Source: Cepaea nemoralis (Eukaryota; Mollusca; Gastropoda; Stylommatophora; Helicidae). From it: a DNA stretch of 64,000 bases. The stretch is from contig JACEFZ010001343.1 in NCBI GenBank assembly GCA_014155875.1, positions 62,001 to 126,000 on the forward strand, in the 5' to 3' direction. Within the stretch, counting starts at the first letter, position 1. Every line of letters begins with the position of its first letter. Of this stretch, positions 33,110 through 46,293 are shown one piece after another. The translations under genes were made by a program, and so were the position numbers. The notes beneath the pieces were generated by a model. The model was not told the DNA's origin. It did not search any database and saw nothing but the letters and a program-made list of their open reading frames with translations.

Positions 33110-34625
33110 GCAACTCCCCCGATGTGTCTCCACCTTGCCGTGGTGGGGGAGCTTGCGTGTCCCATTGACCCCATCTGCTTGCCGATGGATGAAAACTACA
33201 TATCGGACAGCTTATGGGATAGGGGCCAGACTAAGAGAGACACAACCTGCTGCTCTGCAGGTAGACTGAGGATAGCAGTCAAAAGATTAAATCAGGTACA
33301 CGAAGGCAGAAGACCTTGGTCCGGACAATACTCTAAGGCACAAACCCTCGGATCTGAGAGCCGGGCCGATACCCACCTACCGAAAAATAGAGGTGAGATA
33401 CTGAGCAAGCTACATGCTCAGGTCTGATACATGTTCGAAGGCTCTCAGCTGGGGGATATGAGGGATTCCCGGATGAGAGAGCCTGGTCGTTTCTCGTTCA
33501 CTGCTGCACGAAGGTAAGGTGCTGAGCCGGCAGCACATGTAGCCTACCTCGTGAGCGAGTACAAAAAGTCAGAAAAGTGCTCCAGTCGAACGAAATGGTT
33601 ACGAAAACTGTCTGTATCTAACTCATAGAGAGTGTAGACAAAAGTGGAAAAACGTCTCAATAACACGAAATGGAACGCACGGCGAGCGAACCTATTGCGT
33701 GGTCCGAAGTCAAAAGCAAAAGCTTACCGAGTGGATGTCGCCGGCAGTCTGACAATTCCTGGTGTGTGCTTGAGCGACCAGTGGCAAGCGAGATGCCCAA
33801 CACATGGAAGTGAGGAACTGAAGCAACCATGAGCAGGACGTGGCAACTCCTCGGGTGATCCCAGTCTCAGAGCAATATGTGCCAGCTCTGCAATTATGGA
33901 AGCCTCCTTGGATAGCGAGGGATTGCAATGGTCTGCCCCTGCCTTCCCTTGAGGGCTGATGTCGTTGACCGTTCTATCTTGACCAGCTGAGATGTGGGCG
34001 GCATCACAACAATAAGTCTAACGTGCCTCGAAACCCGAGGAAGGCTAACCTCATTAAAAAATGCCCGCCGAAGCCGGAAGTGCCGTCCTACGGGTGGCAA
34101 AATAAAAATTGGCACTACGCATTTACGTCCGAGTGAAACGTCTCGTCCGAATGTCTCTTGTGCTAGGAACAGCTCTGACTACCTAGTTTCCGAATGCCGC
34201 TCTTGTTCGGAACAGCTCTGACTAGGTAGTTTTCCGAATGTCCGTCGTGCCTGGAACAGCTCTGAAGGGCACAAAGACAAGCACATGTCCGAACCGAAAA
34301 CTCGCTGAGTGGATACCGTCTGCAGACTGGCCTGGTTTGTGCGGGAGCGGACCGTGGTGAAGGAACGCCCAATATATTGAAGTGAGGATTTAAAGCAGCC
34401 ATGAGCAGGACGTGACGATTCCCTCGGTGAGCCCAGCATCAGGGCGCTATGTGTCGGCCCTGCAACTATGGAAGCAACCTTGGATGGCGGAAAATGCTAT
34501 GGACTGTCCCTGCCTTCCTTTGAGGGATGACCGTTGTCTTCGACCGTTCCAACTTGGCCAGCTGGGTTGTAGATGGCACCACAAAAGTGAGAGTCTCCCA
34601 GGAATGCTACCTGGTCAAAAAAGCA
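33110..34625 (+). repeat. LINE-leader-like sequence with an internal direct repeat
   Basis: Begins with GTGTCTCCACCTTGCCGTGG, a motif I recognise from 5' leaders of RTE-type and related LINEs. Downstream, an imperfect direct repeat has copies at about 33725-33990 and 34300-34570 (ATGAGCAGGACGTG, CCCTGCCTTCC, GACCGTT landmarks). No endonuclease or reverse transcriptase frame follows. Confidence 0.5.
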
Positions 34626-34626
34626 C

Positions 34627-35413
<787 letters not shown>

Positions 35414-35429
35414 CCCGCCAGAAGCCGGG

Positions 35430-35795
35430 CCTTGTCAGCTAGTTTATTTATATAATCACGTTTCATGAAAGAACCCCCATTTGGAGACACCTCTGAACAA
35501 TCCCATTTAACTTCGCGCTGTTTGTTTCAAAACGAAAATCACGAGAAAATTTTAAAAAATGCGGGGATGTGTCTTGGTGAAGCTGTAATACTGTTAAAAT
35601 GATGGACTTAATCTCAGACCCGTAATTTATATACCGCATATAAACAAACTTTGAAATCTGCTGTACAATCTCCAGAACAAAAATTTTTTTGTTGGGTGGA
35701 CATAATGATAAGGTTATATGCTAAATCTCATCATTTTCCCTCAGTTGGTTACTGAGATATTGAATTTTATATTGAGGCAACCAAAAAAAAAAAAA
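35430..35795. repeat. Dispersed repeat H
   Basis: Matches 40085-40420: ATCACGTTTCATGAAAGAAC, ACACCTCTGAACAAT, TATATACCGCATATAAACAA, CCCTCAGTTGGTTACTGAGA and TTTTATATTG. The 40-kb copy abuts the BovB-like element. Confidence 0.8.
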
Positions 35796-35864
35796 ACACA
35801 CACAATATAACAAGCTAGCTTTACAGTAAAACTCGTCATTTCGGGTAACGACACAAGTACAAGG

Positions 35865-36575
35865 CGTAGCCAGATTCGTATGGGAGTGGGTGCAATAAAA
35901 ATAAAGTCGCTTAAAAGTCGACAGGGTCGACTGCATTGCACCGGGTTTTTCCCCATATGGCTCAGTCTCTTTCCGCAGCGCGGAAACTGTCGTACAAAGC
36001 ACGAACTCCGTAGCTCCAGCGACGACCCTCGGGAGTCTCCGAAAAAATGCACTGGTGAAATGAAGGACGCGGCCCGGAACCGAACACATAACTTTTGGAG
36101 CCCAAGTCAGACGGCTTGACTACTTCACTACGGAGACTCCCGAGATATGTGCAATGTGTAATATTAGTAAAGACAGAATTTACAGAGGCATTGGGTAAAT
36201 AATGTGTAAATTAACAGGAAAGTAGAAGGAATATATTTCTTACCTTATTTTTCATTTCCTTCTTGTTTCTTCAGCTGCTGGTTAATAATGTGTACACAAG
36301 GAGTCATGTTACTAGGATGCATTTAGCTTTTTATATTGAGTTCGTGAAAGCTTCCAAATAGCTGTGCGTGCGTGTGTCAATTTTTAAGGATCTGTTCAGC
36401 TGTCTGTGTATTTTGTTCACACATACACATGGGTGACAGATCCGCTTTGAGTCTTCATGATAAGATTGTCTACTCTGCTGTTTACCGTTCAGAGACGGAA
36501 CATGATTTACCGTTCAGGGACGGAACATGATTATTACCTGTTTAGCACTATGAAAATAGTTGTCAATGTCTCTGT
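35865..36575. repeat. Segmental duplication, right copy (contains SINE A at 35900-36140, - strand)
   Basis: Partner of 32385-33095. Differs by small indels and by a second copy of the TTTACCGTTCAGGGACGGAA segment near 36508. Confidence 0.85.
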
Positions 36576-36950
36576 AGTGGGCTTTTCCTCTTAAAGGCCA
36601 AGCCGTTGGCCCTCTTTTAATTGAAGTTTATAGATTGATTCTTATGTTCGTGTGGTGTCCTCTCATTTGACAACGTGTTTGTTCTCACTTTTCTTGGAAT
36701 GCCACACTGTGTCAGTTTCCACCGCAATATTACTCTTCTGTTGGTATTCAATGCGTTTGTTTTCAATACCAGTTGTTTGTCACCGCTAAGGGCTTGCGGA
36801 ATTGAAAATTCATCACTGTGGAATACAAACTGTTGCCATTGACATTGTGCTGATGCTGTAATGTTTAGGGCCTGCAATTCGTCTGAATAGTTGGAGCAAA
36901 ATATCCCAGTAAGTGTGCACGTGGATTAAGGTATACGATCTGCCCAGACC

Positions 36951-37640
36951 CTAATCGGTCGATTCCAGTAGGTTGATGACTGCTCTCGGTCGCATAAAAT
37001 TCGATCCATCCTTTCTCCAATAGTCCTCTTCCTCTTTCAACACATGGTCCTCACATTTTTTCCAGTAACTTTTATCAATATTTAATAGCGCGGACTGGGT
37101 TAGTATCCTGATGTCAGACAATTTGACTGTAGTATTGTCAGCTGCCACATGTCCTTTAATTTTAGCCCACACAAGTTCTATTGGGTTTAAATTAGAATGG
37201 TACGGCGGAAGTCTCAAGCACCTATAGGCATTGCCCTTCTATCAACTTGTCGATTTTATATTTCTTGCTTTTTTGCGCCTGTTTTACAAGGGACAACAAC
37301 TGTAGCTTGAAATATGTTTCTGGAAGTGGTATATTTTTCCTTCGGAGCCATATCTGTATTGCTTCCTTTGTGCTCAATGCCGTAGGTATTTTGTCTTTTT
37401 GGGCAACAACATTGTAATATGATGCATTGTCCATGATTAGACAAGACGGTCTATCAAGGGATGGAAGTAGTATATTCTCGAGCCAATCTCTAAATACATT
37501 ACCATTCATTTAATTATGATAATCCCTATTGTCTGTATTCTTTGATACGAACACGAGTGCAGCATTCTGTAGTAAGCCATTATGAGTACTACTAGCATAG
37601 GCTATGATCAAACACTGTCCTTTACTACGTGGCATATATA
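36951..37640 (-). pseudogene. DDE transposase, C-terminal half (IS630/Tc1-related)
   Basis: The - strand reads PRSKGQCLIIAYASSTHNG, AALVFVSKNTDNRDYHN, a stop, then MNGNVFRDWLENILLPSL, CLIMDNASYYNVV (second catalytic Asp), and, after a frame change near 37220, RLPPYHSNLNPIELVWAKIK (third catalytic acidic residue) through to a TAG at 36951. The architecture is that of an insect/mollusc-type DDE_3 transposase. The N-terminal half lies at 39425-39992, beyond a 1.8-kb insertion. Not functional. Confidence 0.78.
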
Positions 37641-39424
37641 GCTGTCACTTGTCGTCCCTGGGGGGAAAGCAGAATCAACAAGCACACCTTTTCTCAGTTT
37701 TGGTCTACTGCTGGACCTTTCTCTCCACACCCCCCGTTCAGTCTTTTGATCACTATCTCTCTCTCTCCCTCTTCTTATCACAAGACAATACCCCTCTTCA
37801 TATTCCTCCAGAACATACCCACACAACACTGTTCTCCAACAAATCCTAAAATTATTTAATGAAGAAAATATGTCATGTGTGTGTATAGTGTATGTGTATA
37901 GAAATATGTGGTGTAGTCTATCGTGTACGCGAGACAGGACTAGTCAGTCTAGGATCAGCATCACAGTTCTCATCATGCTACGGCCATACAACTTCACAAT
38001 AGCACAGAACTGGAAGGAGCTCACCAGATGATGTGTCTCTCAGACTGAGTTTTGACCTTATTCCAATATAACCTGGAACGTTTGAAATGTCTAGTCACCA
38101 CTGAGTGATTTGGTTAGTTCGTGTCCTTTATCTTTACACAGCCGATAAACCGGTATTTAATATAGTCCATGTATGAACGACCACAAAACAGTCCAACAAA
38201 ATATATCGCCGACACACTGCGGTCGGTTATCATCGAAATGTTCAGGTAAGCAGGGAAAATGTTATTTGATTCATATTCTTTCCCTTTCTATACTGCTTTG
38301 AGAAATATTATGTTTAATAATTCCTTGGTTGCTTGAATTACTTTCTTTTATCAGTCTCTTTTCTAGTGACTCATGCTCGTATGTTCACTTAAGCTCTGAA
38401 ATTGTCTGACCTTCGTTGAAAAACAGGGTTCAAAGCTTGATGTCAGTTAGCACTGCACTAGAGTATTGCCATTTTCTTCTTCTCAGAATGGTAGGTACTT
38501 TCACTTTCAAGTGGAACCTGTCGAAGAGATAACACCAGGTGATATCAACCCGACTCAGACTCATTATATGTGAGTGTAGGCCTAAGGCCGTACTCAGACT
38601 GTAACATCTATATTTTCATAGAACTAAACTCTGGCATAAGACAGAGGAGTTCATCACATTACCTTAGACTAGGTAAAAGAAGGAAAAGCCAAAGGAAAAG
38701 CACAGAAACCCCAGTAGACACCCCTACCAGAATATCCTAGCATAGACCTATCCTTTATCTCCCCACCCTTTCTCCATCTTGCTGACTATCTTCTCATGTC
38801 ATTGTTCTTACCCTACCGAGTGCAATGACACATCACTCGACACAGCCTAAGTCACGCCTCAGCCTAATGCTGCCGACACTCTTATACTACGGTCACACAC
38901 GCAAGTCCACTATGCTCGAGTTCTAATCTACCTCACTACTACCTTATAAAAACTATTCCTGAATTGGAAGTACACATGCACATCCTGTACATATGTCCGG
39001 TGCCTTTAAACAACATGAAACATTGTAATTCCTTTTCTTAATTGGACCAGAATTGGTAAACACTTCCTCCCGGTTTAAACCTCGTTATCACACTGAATTT
39101 AAAACGGTATATTCAGACAACTGAGAATTTTGTCTGTAAGACGCCACTGGTTTTCCCCCTACCATGTAGCCCCTGCTCTTCTCTCGTCTTTTGATCCTCG
39201 TACAAAAACATGCCGCCAATCTCCTTTGATATAGGCAAATCTCCGTGGTTATCGTGTTTCTGTTGCTCTCGGGAACTCCGTTCACCGTATTCAAAGAGTT
39301 CTGACTGTGTTTGATCGGGGACCCGCTCTCCGTATTCAAAGCGTTCCGATCGTGTTTGATCGGGGCCCTGTTCTCACAACAAAAAAGTTGTAGCGGTCTA
39401 GACCGACGGTCTCTGGCTTTTGAT
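37641..39424. other. Sequence separating the two transposase halves
   Basis: About 1.78 kb with no recognised coding. It holds a short open stretch from ATG 38173 to a good donor (CAG|GTAAGC at 38246), and a 54-bp direct repeat at about 39280-39370 (GTGTTTGATCGGGG). It may be an unknown insertion or a native part of the element. Confidence 0.4.
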
Positions 39425-39992
39425 TATTCCGGTCGATGACCTCCATTAATTTTGTGACAATCGCTTTGTCTTTCCTGATTGCCATTCCTTTTCACTTGTG
39501 TGGTGCGGATTGATCCACGTCTCATCCAAATACACTATGTCATAATTTTCTTTGTGCATTTCCCTTATTTCACGTAGGTATCTGCTTCTCATGGCCCCTA
39601 AATGCGGTTGCTCGCAAATTTCTACCTCCCTTGTACTTTCTAAAAGTGAAGCCTAATGTCCTTATAATTTTCCACAAAGTTGTTTTGGATAGCTCTATGC
39701 TATTGTTCTTTCTCAACCAAACCCTAAGTTTTCTTACAGTCACTGTTTCTTTGGCATCCAGCATTTTTATAATAGCCCGCCTTATGACATCCTTGTCAAA
39801 GCTGTCTACAATTGCCTTTCTACCTACCGTTTGCTTATCGCGTGTTGGTTTCATTCCAGATTCTTGCACCCATCGACGAAATGACCGTTTACTCAAACCC
39901 AATGCATGCACTGTTCTTTTTTCGGGATTTGTAACAATATGAAACAGGTTCCTGCGATCAGCTTCTTGACAAAAATATGTGTACAACTTCAC
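39425..39992 (-). pseudogene. DDE transposase, N-terminal half
   Basis: The - strand frame from 39992 has two helix-turn-helix-like segments (LGLSKRSFRRWVQESGM; SKTTLWKIIRTLGFTFRKY) and continues after a frame change to IVYLDETWINPHHTSEKEW, which holds the first catalytic Asp. It then runs into stops near 39430. Together with 36951-37640 it makes almost a whole transposase. Confidence 0.78.
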
Positions 39993-40084
39993 AGCAATGC
40001 TTTGAAGTGTACAAAAATTTCACATTCAATCCCATTGAACAATATTTACACATTCAAATATTAGCTATTAATATTATATTAATG

Positions 40085-40420
40085 GTACGATTTATTTATA
40101 TATTTATTTATATAATCACATTTCATGAAAGAACCCACATTGACGACACCTCTGAACAATTCAATTTAACTCCGCGCAGTTTGTGCCACAACGTGAAACA
40201 CGAGAATTTTTTTTTTTTAAGCGCGGATGTGTCTGGGTGAAGGTGTAATTTAAAATTATGGACCCGTAAATTATATACCGCATATAAACAAACATTGAAA
40301 TCTGTTGTACAATCTCCAGAAAAAAAAAATTGTATTGGGTGGTTCAAGGTTTTATGCTAAATCTCACCATTTTCCCTCAGTTGGTTACTGAGATATGGAA
40401 TTTTATATTGGAGCAAACAA
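40085..40420. repeat. Dispersed repeat H, second copy
   Basis: Partner of 35430-35795, ending in TTTTATATTGGAGCAAAC just before the BovB-like element. Confidence 0.8.
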
Positions 40421-40439
40421 AAGTAAACGGACTATACTA

Positions 40440-43400
40440 GAGAGACACCGCATTAAAAATGAGAACTGTCAAAAGTTATGTATATTTAACACTGCTCTAA
40501 AAGTACTGGAAAGTTTTGGTCAGAGACCATAACATTATGAAGGGAAAATCCCAACTGCACCTCCACGCGGTAGAGGATGGAAACACACTACGGTGTGGCT
40601 AACACAGCTCTGGGGACCGAGTATCCACCGGAATAAGTGGACAACTCTACAGCTGAGCAGAGCAGGGCACTCACTTGTCCTTGCAGTCGGAAATGGCTGT
40701 CAAAAGCAGAGGTAAAAAGACCACCATGTGAATGTGGAAGGCAAGGGGAAACCACCACATTATCTTCCCAAGACTTCATGGCAAAACATAAATCAAAGTT
40801 AGTGAAGGACGTTAATGGCTGTCTTAGGGCATCCTCGTCCGGTAGGGACAGTCATGAGCCACAGGTGACACCAGACCGTCATCCAGCTACTGATGGCAAA
40901 ATCTTAACTAAAATAAATAAATTTAGAGTAGGAACATGGAATGTTAGGACATTAAATGAGCTAGGAAAGTTGACCAATGTTCTAAGAGAGATGGATAGCA
41001 TGAAAATGAATATACTAGGCGTTAGTGAGATGAGATGGAAGGGATCGGGCAAAATTATAGCTGACAATCACACAATAATTTATTCTGGAGGGGATACACA
41101 TGAAAAAGGTGTAGGAATAATATTAGATGAAAAAACAGCCAAGTCAATTAATGGATACTGGTGTATTTCAGATAGAGTTATTATGGTAAAAATCAAAGGC
41201 AAACCAATAGACATAAATATTATACAAGTATATGCACCAACAGCAAGCAGTAGTGATGAAGAAATACAACACTTTTACGACGAAATAGAAATGGCGATGG
41301 CTCAAATTGGATCACAAGAAATAAAGATAATACTTGGTGATTTTAATGCAAAAGTAGGAAAGGGAAAAATGGAGGATGTAGTGGGGAATTATGGTTTAGG
41401 TACAAGAAATGAAAGAGGGGAAAAGCTAATAGAATGGGCAAATATCAATGATATGATAATTGGAAACACATGGTTTAAACACCATAAAAGACGACTGTAC
41501 ACATGGATAAGCCCTGATAAGAAAATACGCAACCAAATTGACTACATACTAATTAATAAAAGATTTAGAAATGCTTTAATTAATGTAAAGACAATGCCTG
41601 GTGCTGACTGTAATAGTGATCATGTACCACTATGTGGACAAATAAAAGTAAGATTAAAGAGAGGGAAAAAAATGGTTAAGAACATGAGACTTAATAAAGA
41701 GGTTCTAAAAATAGATAAAGAAATGCAAGAACAATACAGAGTGACTGTGAAAAATAGGTACAATGCAATAACTAAAATACAGAGTATAGATGAACAATGG
41801 GAAATGTTAAGGGACTCCATTCATCAAACTAGCAAAGAAGTATTACCAGAGAGAGGCAAAATAGCTAAGAAAAATGGATGAATGAAGATATCTTAAACCT
41901 GATGGACAAAAGAAAACAGTATAAAAATGACAAACAAGAAAACGCTAAGATAAATAAAGAAATAAAAGATAAATGTGGGAAGGCTAAAGAAAGTTGGTTA
42001 AACGAGCAATGCAAAAAAATTGAATTAAATTCCATTAAAGATACAAAAAATATGCACAGACAAATCAGTGAGCTCACATGAAAAAAAATAAGAATAAATA
42101 CAGGGTGTTTGAAATCAAAAACAGGAAAGATAATATTAGAGGAAGATGCTATAATGAAGAGGTGGAATGAGTATATAAGAGAATTATATGAAGGAGAAAG
42201 GGCAGAATTAACAGAAGATAGTAACTTAGAAGGTCCACCTATTCTGAAAGAAGAAGTCGCTGACGCTATGAAACGTATGAAGAAAGGAAAAACAGCTGGG
42301 CCAGATGAAATCACAATAGAAGAATTAGAAGTATTGGGAGAATTTGGAGTAGATATATTAACCAAAATGTTGAATGATATTTACAGCAGTGGATATTTAC
42401 CCAGTGATATGCTGAAATCTGTATTTATAGCTATACCAAAAAGACCAGGAGCAATTGATTGTGAAGATTTTCGTACAATTAACCTTATAAACCATATCAC
42501 TAAGCTTCTACTCAGAATCATAATGAGAAGAACCAAAAAGAAAATAAAAATGGAAATTAGTGAAGAACAGTATGGATTTATGGAAGGAAAGGGCACAAAC
42601 AATGCAATTTATACATTGCGGACACTAATAGAAAGGTCAATAGAGAAACAGAGGGACATATATTTGTGCTTCATAGATTATACTAAGGCATTTGATAAAG
42701 TAAAACATGATGAACTGATTAAAATGTTGGAAGATATCAACACTGATGGAAAAGATTTAAGAATAATAAAGAATATTTACTGGAACCAAGTAGCAGCAAT
42801 TAAAATGGGAAATAAAGAGGGTAGTTACGAACAGATAAAGCTAGGAGTACGACAAGGGTGTGTCTTGTCACCAGATCTTTTCTCCCTGTATAGCGAAGTA
42901 ATAATGAGAGAGATCAAAGAGATGCCAGGAATACTAGTTGGAGGTTATAATATAAATAATATACGCTATGCAGATGACACAGTATTGGTGGCGGATAATT
43001 CAACAGATCCTACAACAATTATTAGACGTTGTAGTAACAGAGAGTGCAAGGAAAGGACTCAACTTGAATATCAAGAAAACAGTAACAATGGTAATATCAA
43101 AGAAAATGGTGACACCAAAATGTGACATAGAAATAGAAGGGAAAATCCTTAACCAAGTTGATAATTTTAGATACCTAGGGGCATTTATAACATCAGATGG
43201 AAGATGTACAACAGAGATTAGGAGCAGAATAGGGCAGGCAAAAGCCGCATTTAATAAAATGAAGAGTATCTTATGCAATAAGTCACTGTCACTGAATGTA
43301 AGAAAGAGAGTGCTGAAATGCTATGTAGAACCAGTTTTGCTGTATGGCAGTGAATCTTGGAATGTAAATGAACAAATTAAGAAGAAATTAGAAGCAACAG

Positions 43401-43750
43401 AGATGTGGTTCCTGAGACGAATGTTGCGAATTCCTTGGACTGCCAGAGTAACTAACGACGACTGCCTGAAACAGGCTAATGAAACTAGAACATTATATAC
43501 AACAATAAGACAGAGACAAACAGCTTTCCTCGGTCATGTGATGAGAAGAGAGGCATTGGAGAACATCGTAACAACTGGAAAGATCAAGGGGAAGAGAGGC
43601 AGAGGTAGACCAAGAGAAGTGATGCTGGATGGATTGAGACGGTGGCATGGAGGAATATCAGCAAGCAGAGTTGATCCAGAAAACCAAAGACCGAGATCTA
43701 TGGAGAGCCATGAACGCCTACGCCAGCCGGCACGGCACTTGATGATGATG
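40440..43750 (+). mobile_element. RTE/BovB-like LINE, nearly full length but inactivated
   Basis: The leader is at 40440-40640. The APE-type endonuclease (frame from 40637) has FRVGTWNVRTLNELGKL, ILGVSEMRWKGSG, GDFNAKVGKG, NQIDYILINKRFRN and a block ending CNSDHV. The reverse transcriptase (frames 41878-43777) has GKTAGPDEITIEEL, EQYGFMEGKGTNNAIYTLR, LCFIDYTKAFDKVKHDEL, LGVRQGCVLSPDLFSLY, RYADDTVLVAD (catalytic YADD), FITSDGRCTTEIRSRIGQAK and EPVLLYGSESWNVNEQ, and it ends in CACTTGATGATGATG. Lesions: a frameshift near 41880, TGA at 42079-42081, and a frameshift near 43020. The many 3' fragments elsewhere (8870, 22347/28411, 55590, 58170, 59601/61746) belong to this or a sister subfamily. This type of sequence is often annotated in databases as craniofacial development protein 2-like. 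Confidence 0.9.
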
Positions 43751-43794
43751 ACAGGTATATGGAACCCTGAACAATGAACAAGCAATTTCAATTA

Positions 43795-43890
43795 GGAAGT
43801 CGAATAGAGACCCTGGATATGTGGATATACAGAAGATTATGTCGTATATCATGGAAACAAAAACAATCAAATACAGAAGTTCTAGGGGGA
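43795..43890 (+). pseudogene. Fragment of another LINE
   Basis: Translation RIETLDMWIYRRLCRISWKQ then SNTEVL matches the post-catalytic block of LINEs of the 19434 type. It is followed by a G-rich stretch. Confidence 0.55.
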
Positions 43891-44210
43891 GGGACTGGGG
43901 GGGGGGAGGGACTGGGGAGGAAAAGAGAGTTGATGAAAATGAAAGAAATAAAAAAAAAAGAAGCAAGTAAAATATTTATGTCACGTTTAAAGACATAACA
44001 CGATACAAGTGGGATGATAAAGTCAAGGGATAAACGAACAGCGGTCTGACAGAATGTACAATCAAGGCGAGAAACAGACAGTTCTAGAGATTCATTGCAG
44101 CCAATCTTCATTGTGGGCACGGCACCCTATTGATAGAAGGGCGGACAACTAACCGAATGAGAAATCCCCAATGTAGTCAAGCCCGCTCCGACATTTAAAC
44201 TGACCCGACG
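43891..44210. other. Upstream region of the TSR gene
   Basis: G-rich then mixed sequence; 44110-44290 is richer in CG dinucleotides than its surroundings. No TATA box is obvious. Confidence 0.35.
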
Positions 44211-44214
44211 ACAT

Positions 44215-44224
44215 GTCACATGAC
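44215..44224. promoter_or_regulatory. E-box/M-box-like palindrome GTCACATGAC
   Basis: A perfect palindrome 114 bases before the predicted start codon, inside the CG-richer stretch and directly followed by TTCCTG, an ETS-type core. GTCACATGAC is a known binding type for bHLH-zip factors. Function here is inference from position. Confidence 0.3.
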
Positions 44225-44337
44225 TTCCTGTCTGCCCGTCTGCTCCCGGTGATCAGCTCGGTCGCTGTTGCTGCACCCATGGTCTCTGGAACTATGCTTT
44301 GTCAGGAATAACATGCCACGGTCATCATTTTCTGAAC

Positions 44338-44542
44338 ATGGATGCCGTTTTCCACAGACTATGGAGTGTGGAAATATATGGCTTTCTGTTGTTAGCGACT
44401 AGTGATATGCTGATCTCCCGACACCCATCGAGCGGCGGCCCTGCTTCATCAGCTGAACTAAACAAAAACAACCAGAGAAACGCGTTAGTTTCAGAAAAAT
44501 ACGATTTCAATTCTAGCGGTCTTACCGGATCAAGGTTTACCT
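44338..44542 (+). CDS. TSR gene exon 1: start codon and signal peptide
   Basis: ATG at 44338 has A at -3 and G at +4. The first 25 or so residues have a hydrophobic core (GFLLLATSDML) and read as a signal peptide. About 40 polar residues follow. The donor is GTAAGA at 44543, leaving phase 1 after 68 codons. The next exon completes the split codon to Cys. Two short upstream ATG frames (44279 and 44313) precede the start; the second overlaps exon 1 out of frame. The start is chosen because it alone gives a signal peptide and a frame that joins six further exons. Identity of the gene as a whole rests on the TSR at exon 6. Confidence 0.6.
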
Positions 44543-45482
44543 GTAAGATAGTAACTGAGTTTATGATTTATAATATATAATGCACTCACGCACGCATACA
44601 AGGACACGCGCTCACACACAACACAAGAGGGAGGTAGAGAAAGATATGAATAGAAATAGAATGGTGGAACTGCGGTAAAGCTGTGGAAATGTAAACAGTA
44701 TAAAATAACACAAAGTAATCAGCTTTACAGAACAGAATTACGACACATACAGAACGTTGCAGCGATTAGCCTTCATCAGCAAACAAATGCATGCACGAAG
44801 CACAACATATAGTACAGAATAAGATAAGATCCTCCGGTGATTACATTAAGGCATAAGGACGGGATGAGAAGAACTAAAAGATGAAAAAAATGATAGCAAT
44901 GAAGAGAAAATGAAAATATGAATAAAAATGTTGCTTATATATCAGAGTCCCAGGCTGTACTACTACCACATATGTATTTTTTATCCTCTTTTATACTTAG
45001 CCGTGGGAGTCTGTGGGTCATGGGGACTGAGGTAGGGGATGATACCAGGGTAAGGGGATGGTCAAGGTTCAGTGAAAGCCGCAGGTAAATAAGTGGAAGT
45101 GGTACGTGAAAAAAGAGGGCAGGGAGAGAGAGAATGAGTGAGTTGGGCAATAAAAAAGCAGCACCAACTACACAAAAATATCAGATGACTGAATTTTTGC
45201 AGATGCCTGCTCAAGACCAGGCACCTGAAAAGGGAGGGAGAGGGAGATGCACGCAATCTGTTTGTTTCAAAATAAGGTGTTTTTCTTTTCATGCAATTCC
45301 CACCCCTTCCCACCTTCTGCCTTTTTTAAAATTATTCTTACACGTGTCTTACTGACAAGCCAGAATAACTGTCATTGCACAGTAATCTGCTGTACCTAAT
45401 ATGTTTGACCGGTGCAAAGTCTCTGCCTTACCTAACATCTTTGCTTGGTGCAGTCTCTGTTATACTTTACCAATGTAGTGTC

Positions 45483-45700
45483 AAACAAAAAGTGGGGTTG
45501 GACAAAGTATGAGTCTCAATCAAATGAACAAGTATTATAATGTAAATTTCATTTCACTGAGCATTGAAATTGTGGAAGATTAGATACCGCTACAACAACA
45601 ACAACAACAAAACTAGGATAACTGCAGTACAGCGATGTATTGTCCTTCTGTCCAAATGGGAGGTCACATTTAGCAATATATTATCCTTAACCAATACAGT
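45483..45700. repeat. TTAA-type MITE relative in intron 1
   Basis: Shares TCAATCAAATGAACAAGT, CACTGAGCATTGAAATTGTG, TTGTCCTTCTGTCCAAATGG and GGGAGGTC with 52926-53139, with a local CAA expansion. The end repeats are poorly kept. Confidence 0.65.
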
Positions 45701-45799
45701 CTTTAGTGTGCCTTTTATGTTTAGCCAGTACCTCTGCTGTACCTGATGTGTTTAACCTGTGCAGTCTGTTGTACCTTACACCTCACAGGGTACTACTCA

Positions 45800-46035
45800 C
45801 AATATGCGTCTGGTCAAGGGCTAGCGAACGTGATTCCCAATCCCAAATATTGAGTTTGAAATTAGCTGCAGGCGATTTGGAAGCAGACCGCTTTGTGTTG
45901 GTGTTTAACAAGGGTATGAGCCTTGGTCGTTCAGAAAGCAATGGCAAGCCACTGAGCGTAAACTTGCCTTGAAAATCATAAACAGCCAAATAAAGGCTGT
46001 TGATTGCTACATCCTGATCAGAGCATGCAACCAAC
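45800..46035 (+). repeat. SINE family C in intron 1
   Basis: Carries AGCTGCAGGCGATTTGGAAG, GGTCGTTCAGAAAGCAATGG, CACTGAGCGTAAACTTGCC and a decayed tail. Head partly preserved. Confidence 0.7.
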
Positions 46036-46293
46036 TTTTAACTCATAATATAATTTGTGCAGCCTTGCAAATTGCTTACGTGGAAGGTAAGAGAAAACCA
46101 CTTTATTAATTTTCCAAAAGTATGTTTATGTGCAGTCAGAAATTAGAGTTAAAGTGGGGTAGCATATTTCAAAGAAATTTCATTCCAATATTCAGACTGA
46201 ATAACATGACAGTCTGACTTATTGAAACTTTAAAAAATATTAGACATAATTCTTAAACACTATCTTCATGTTTTTTTCTGCAACATCCGCAAG

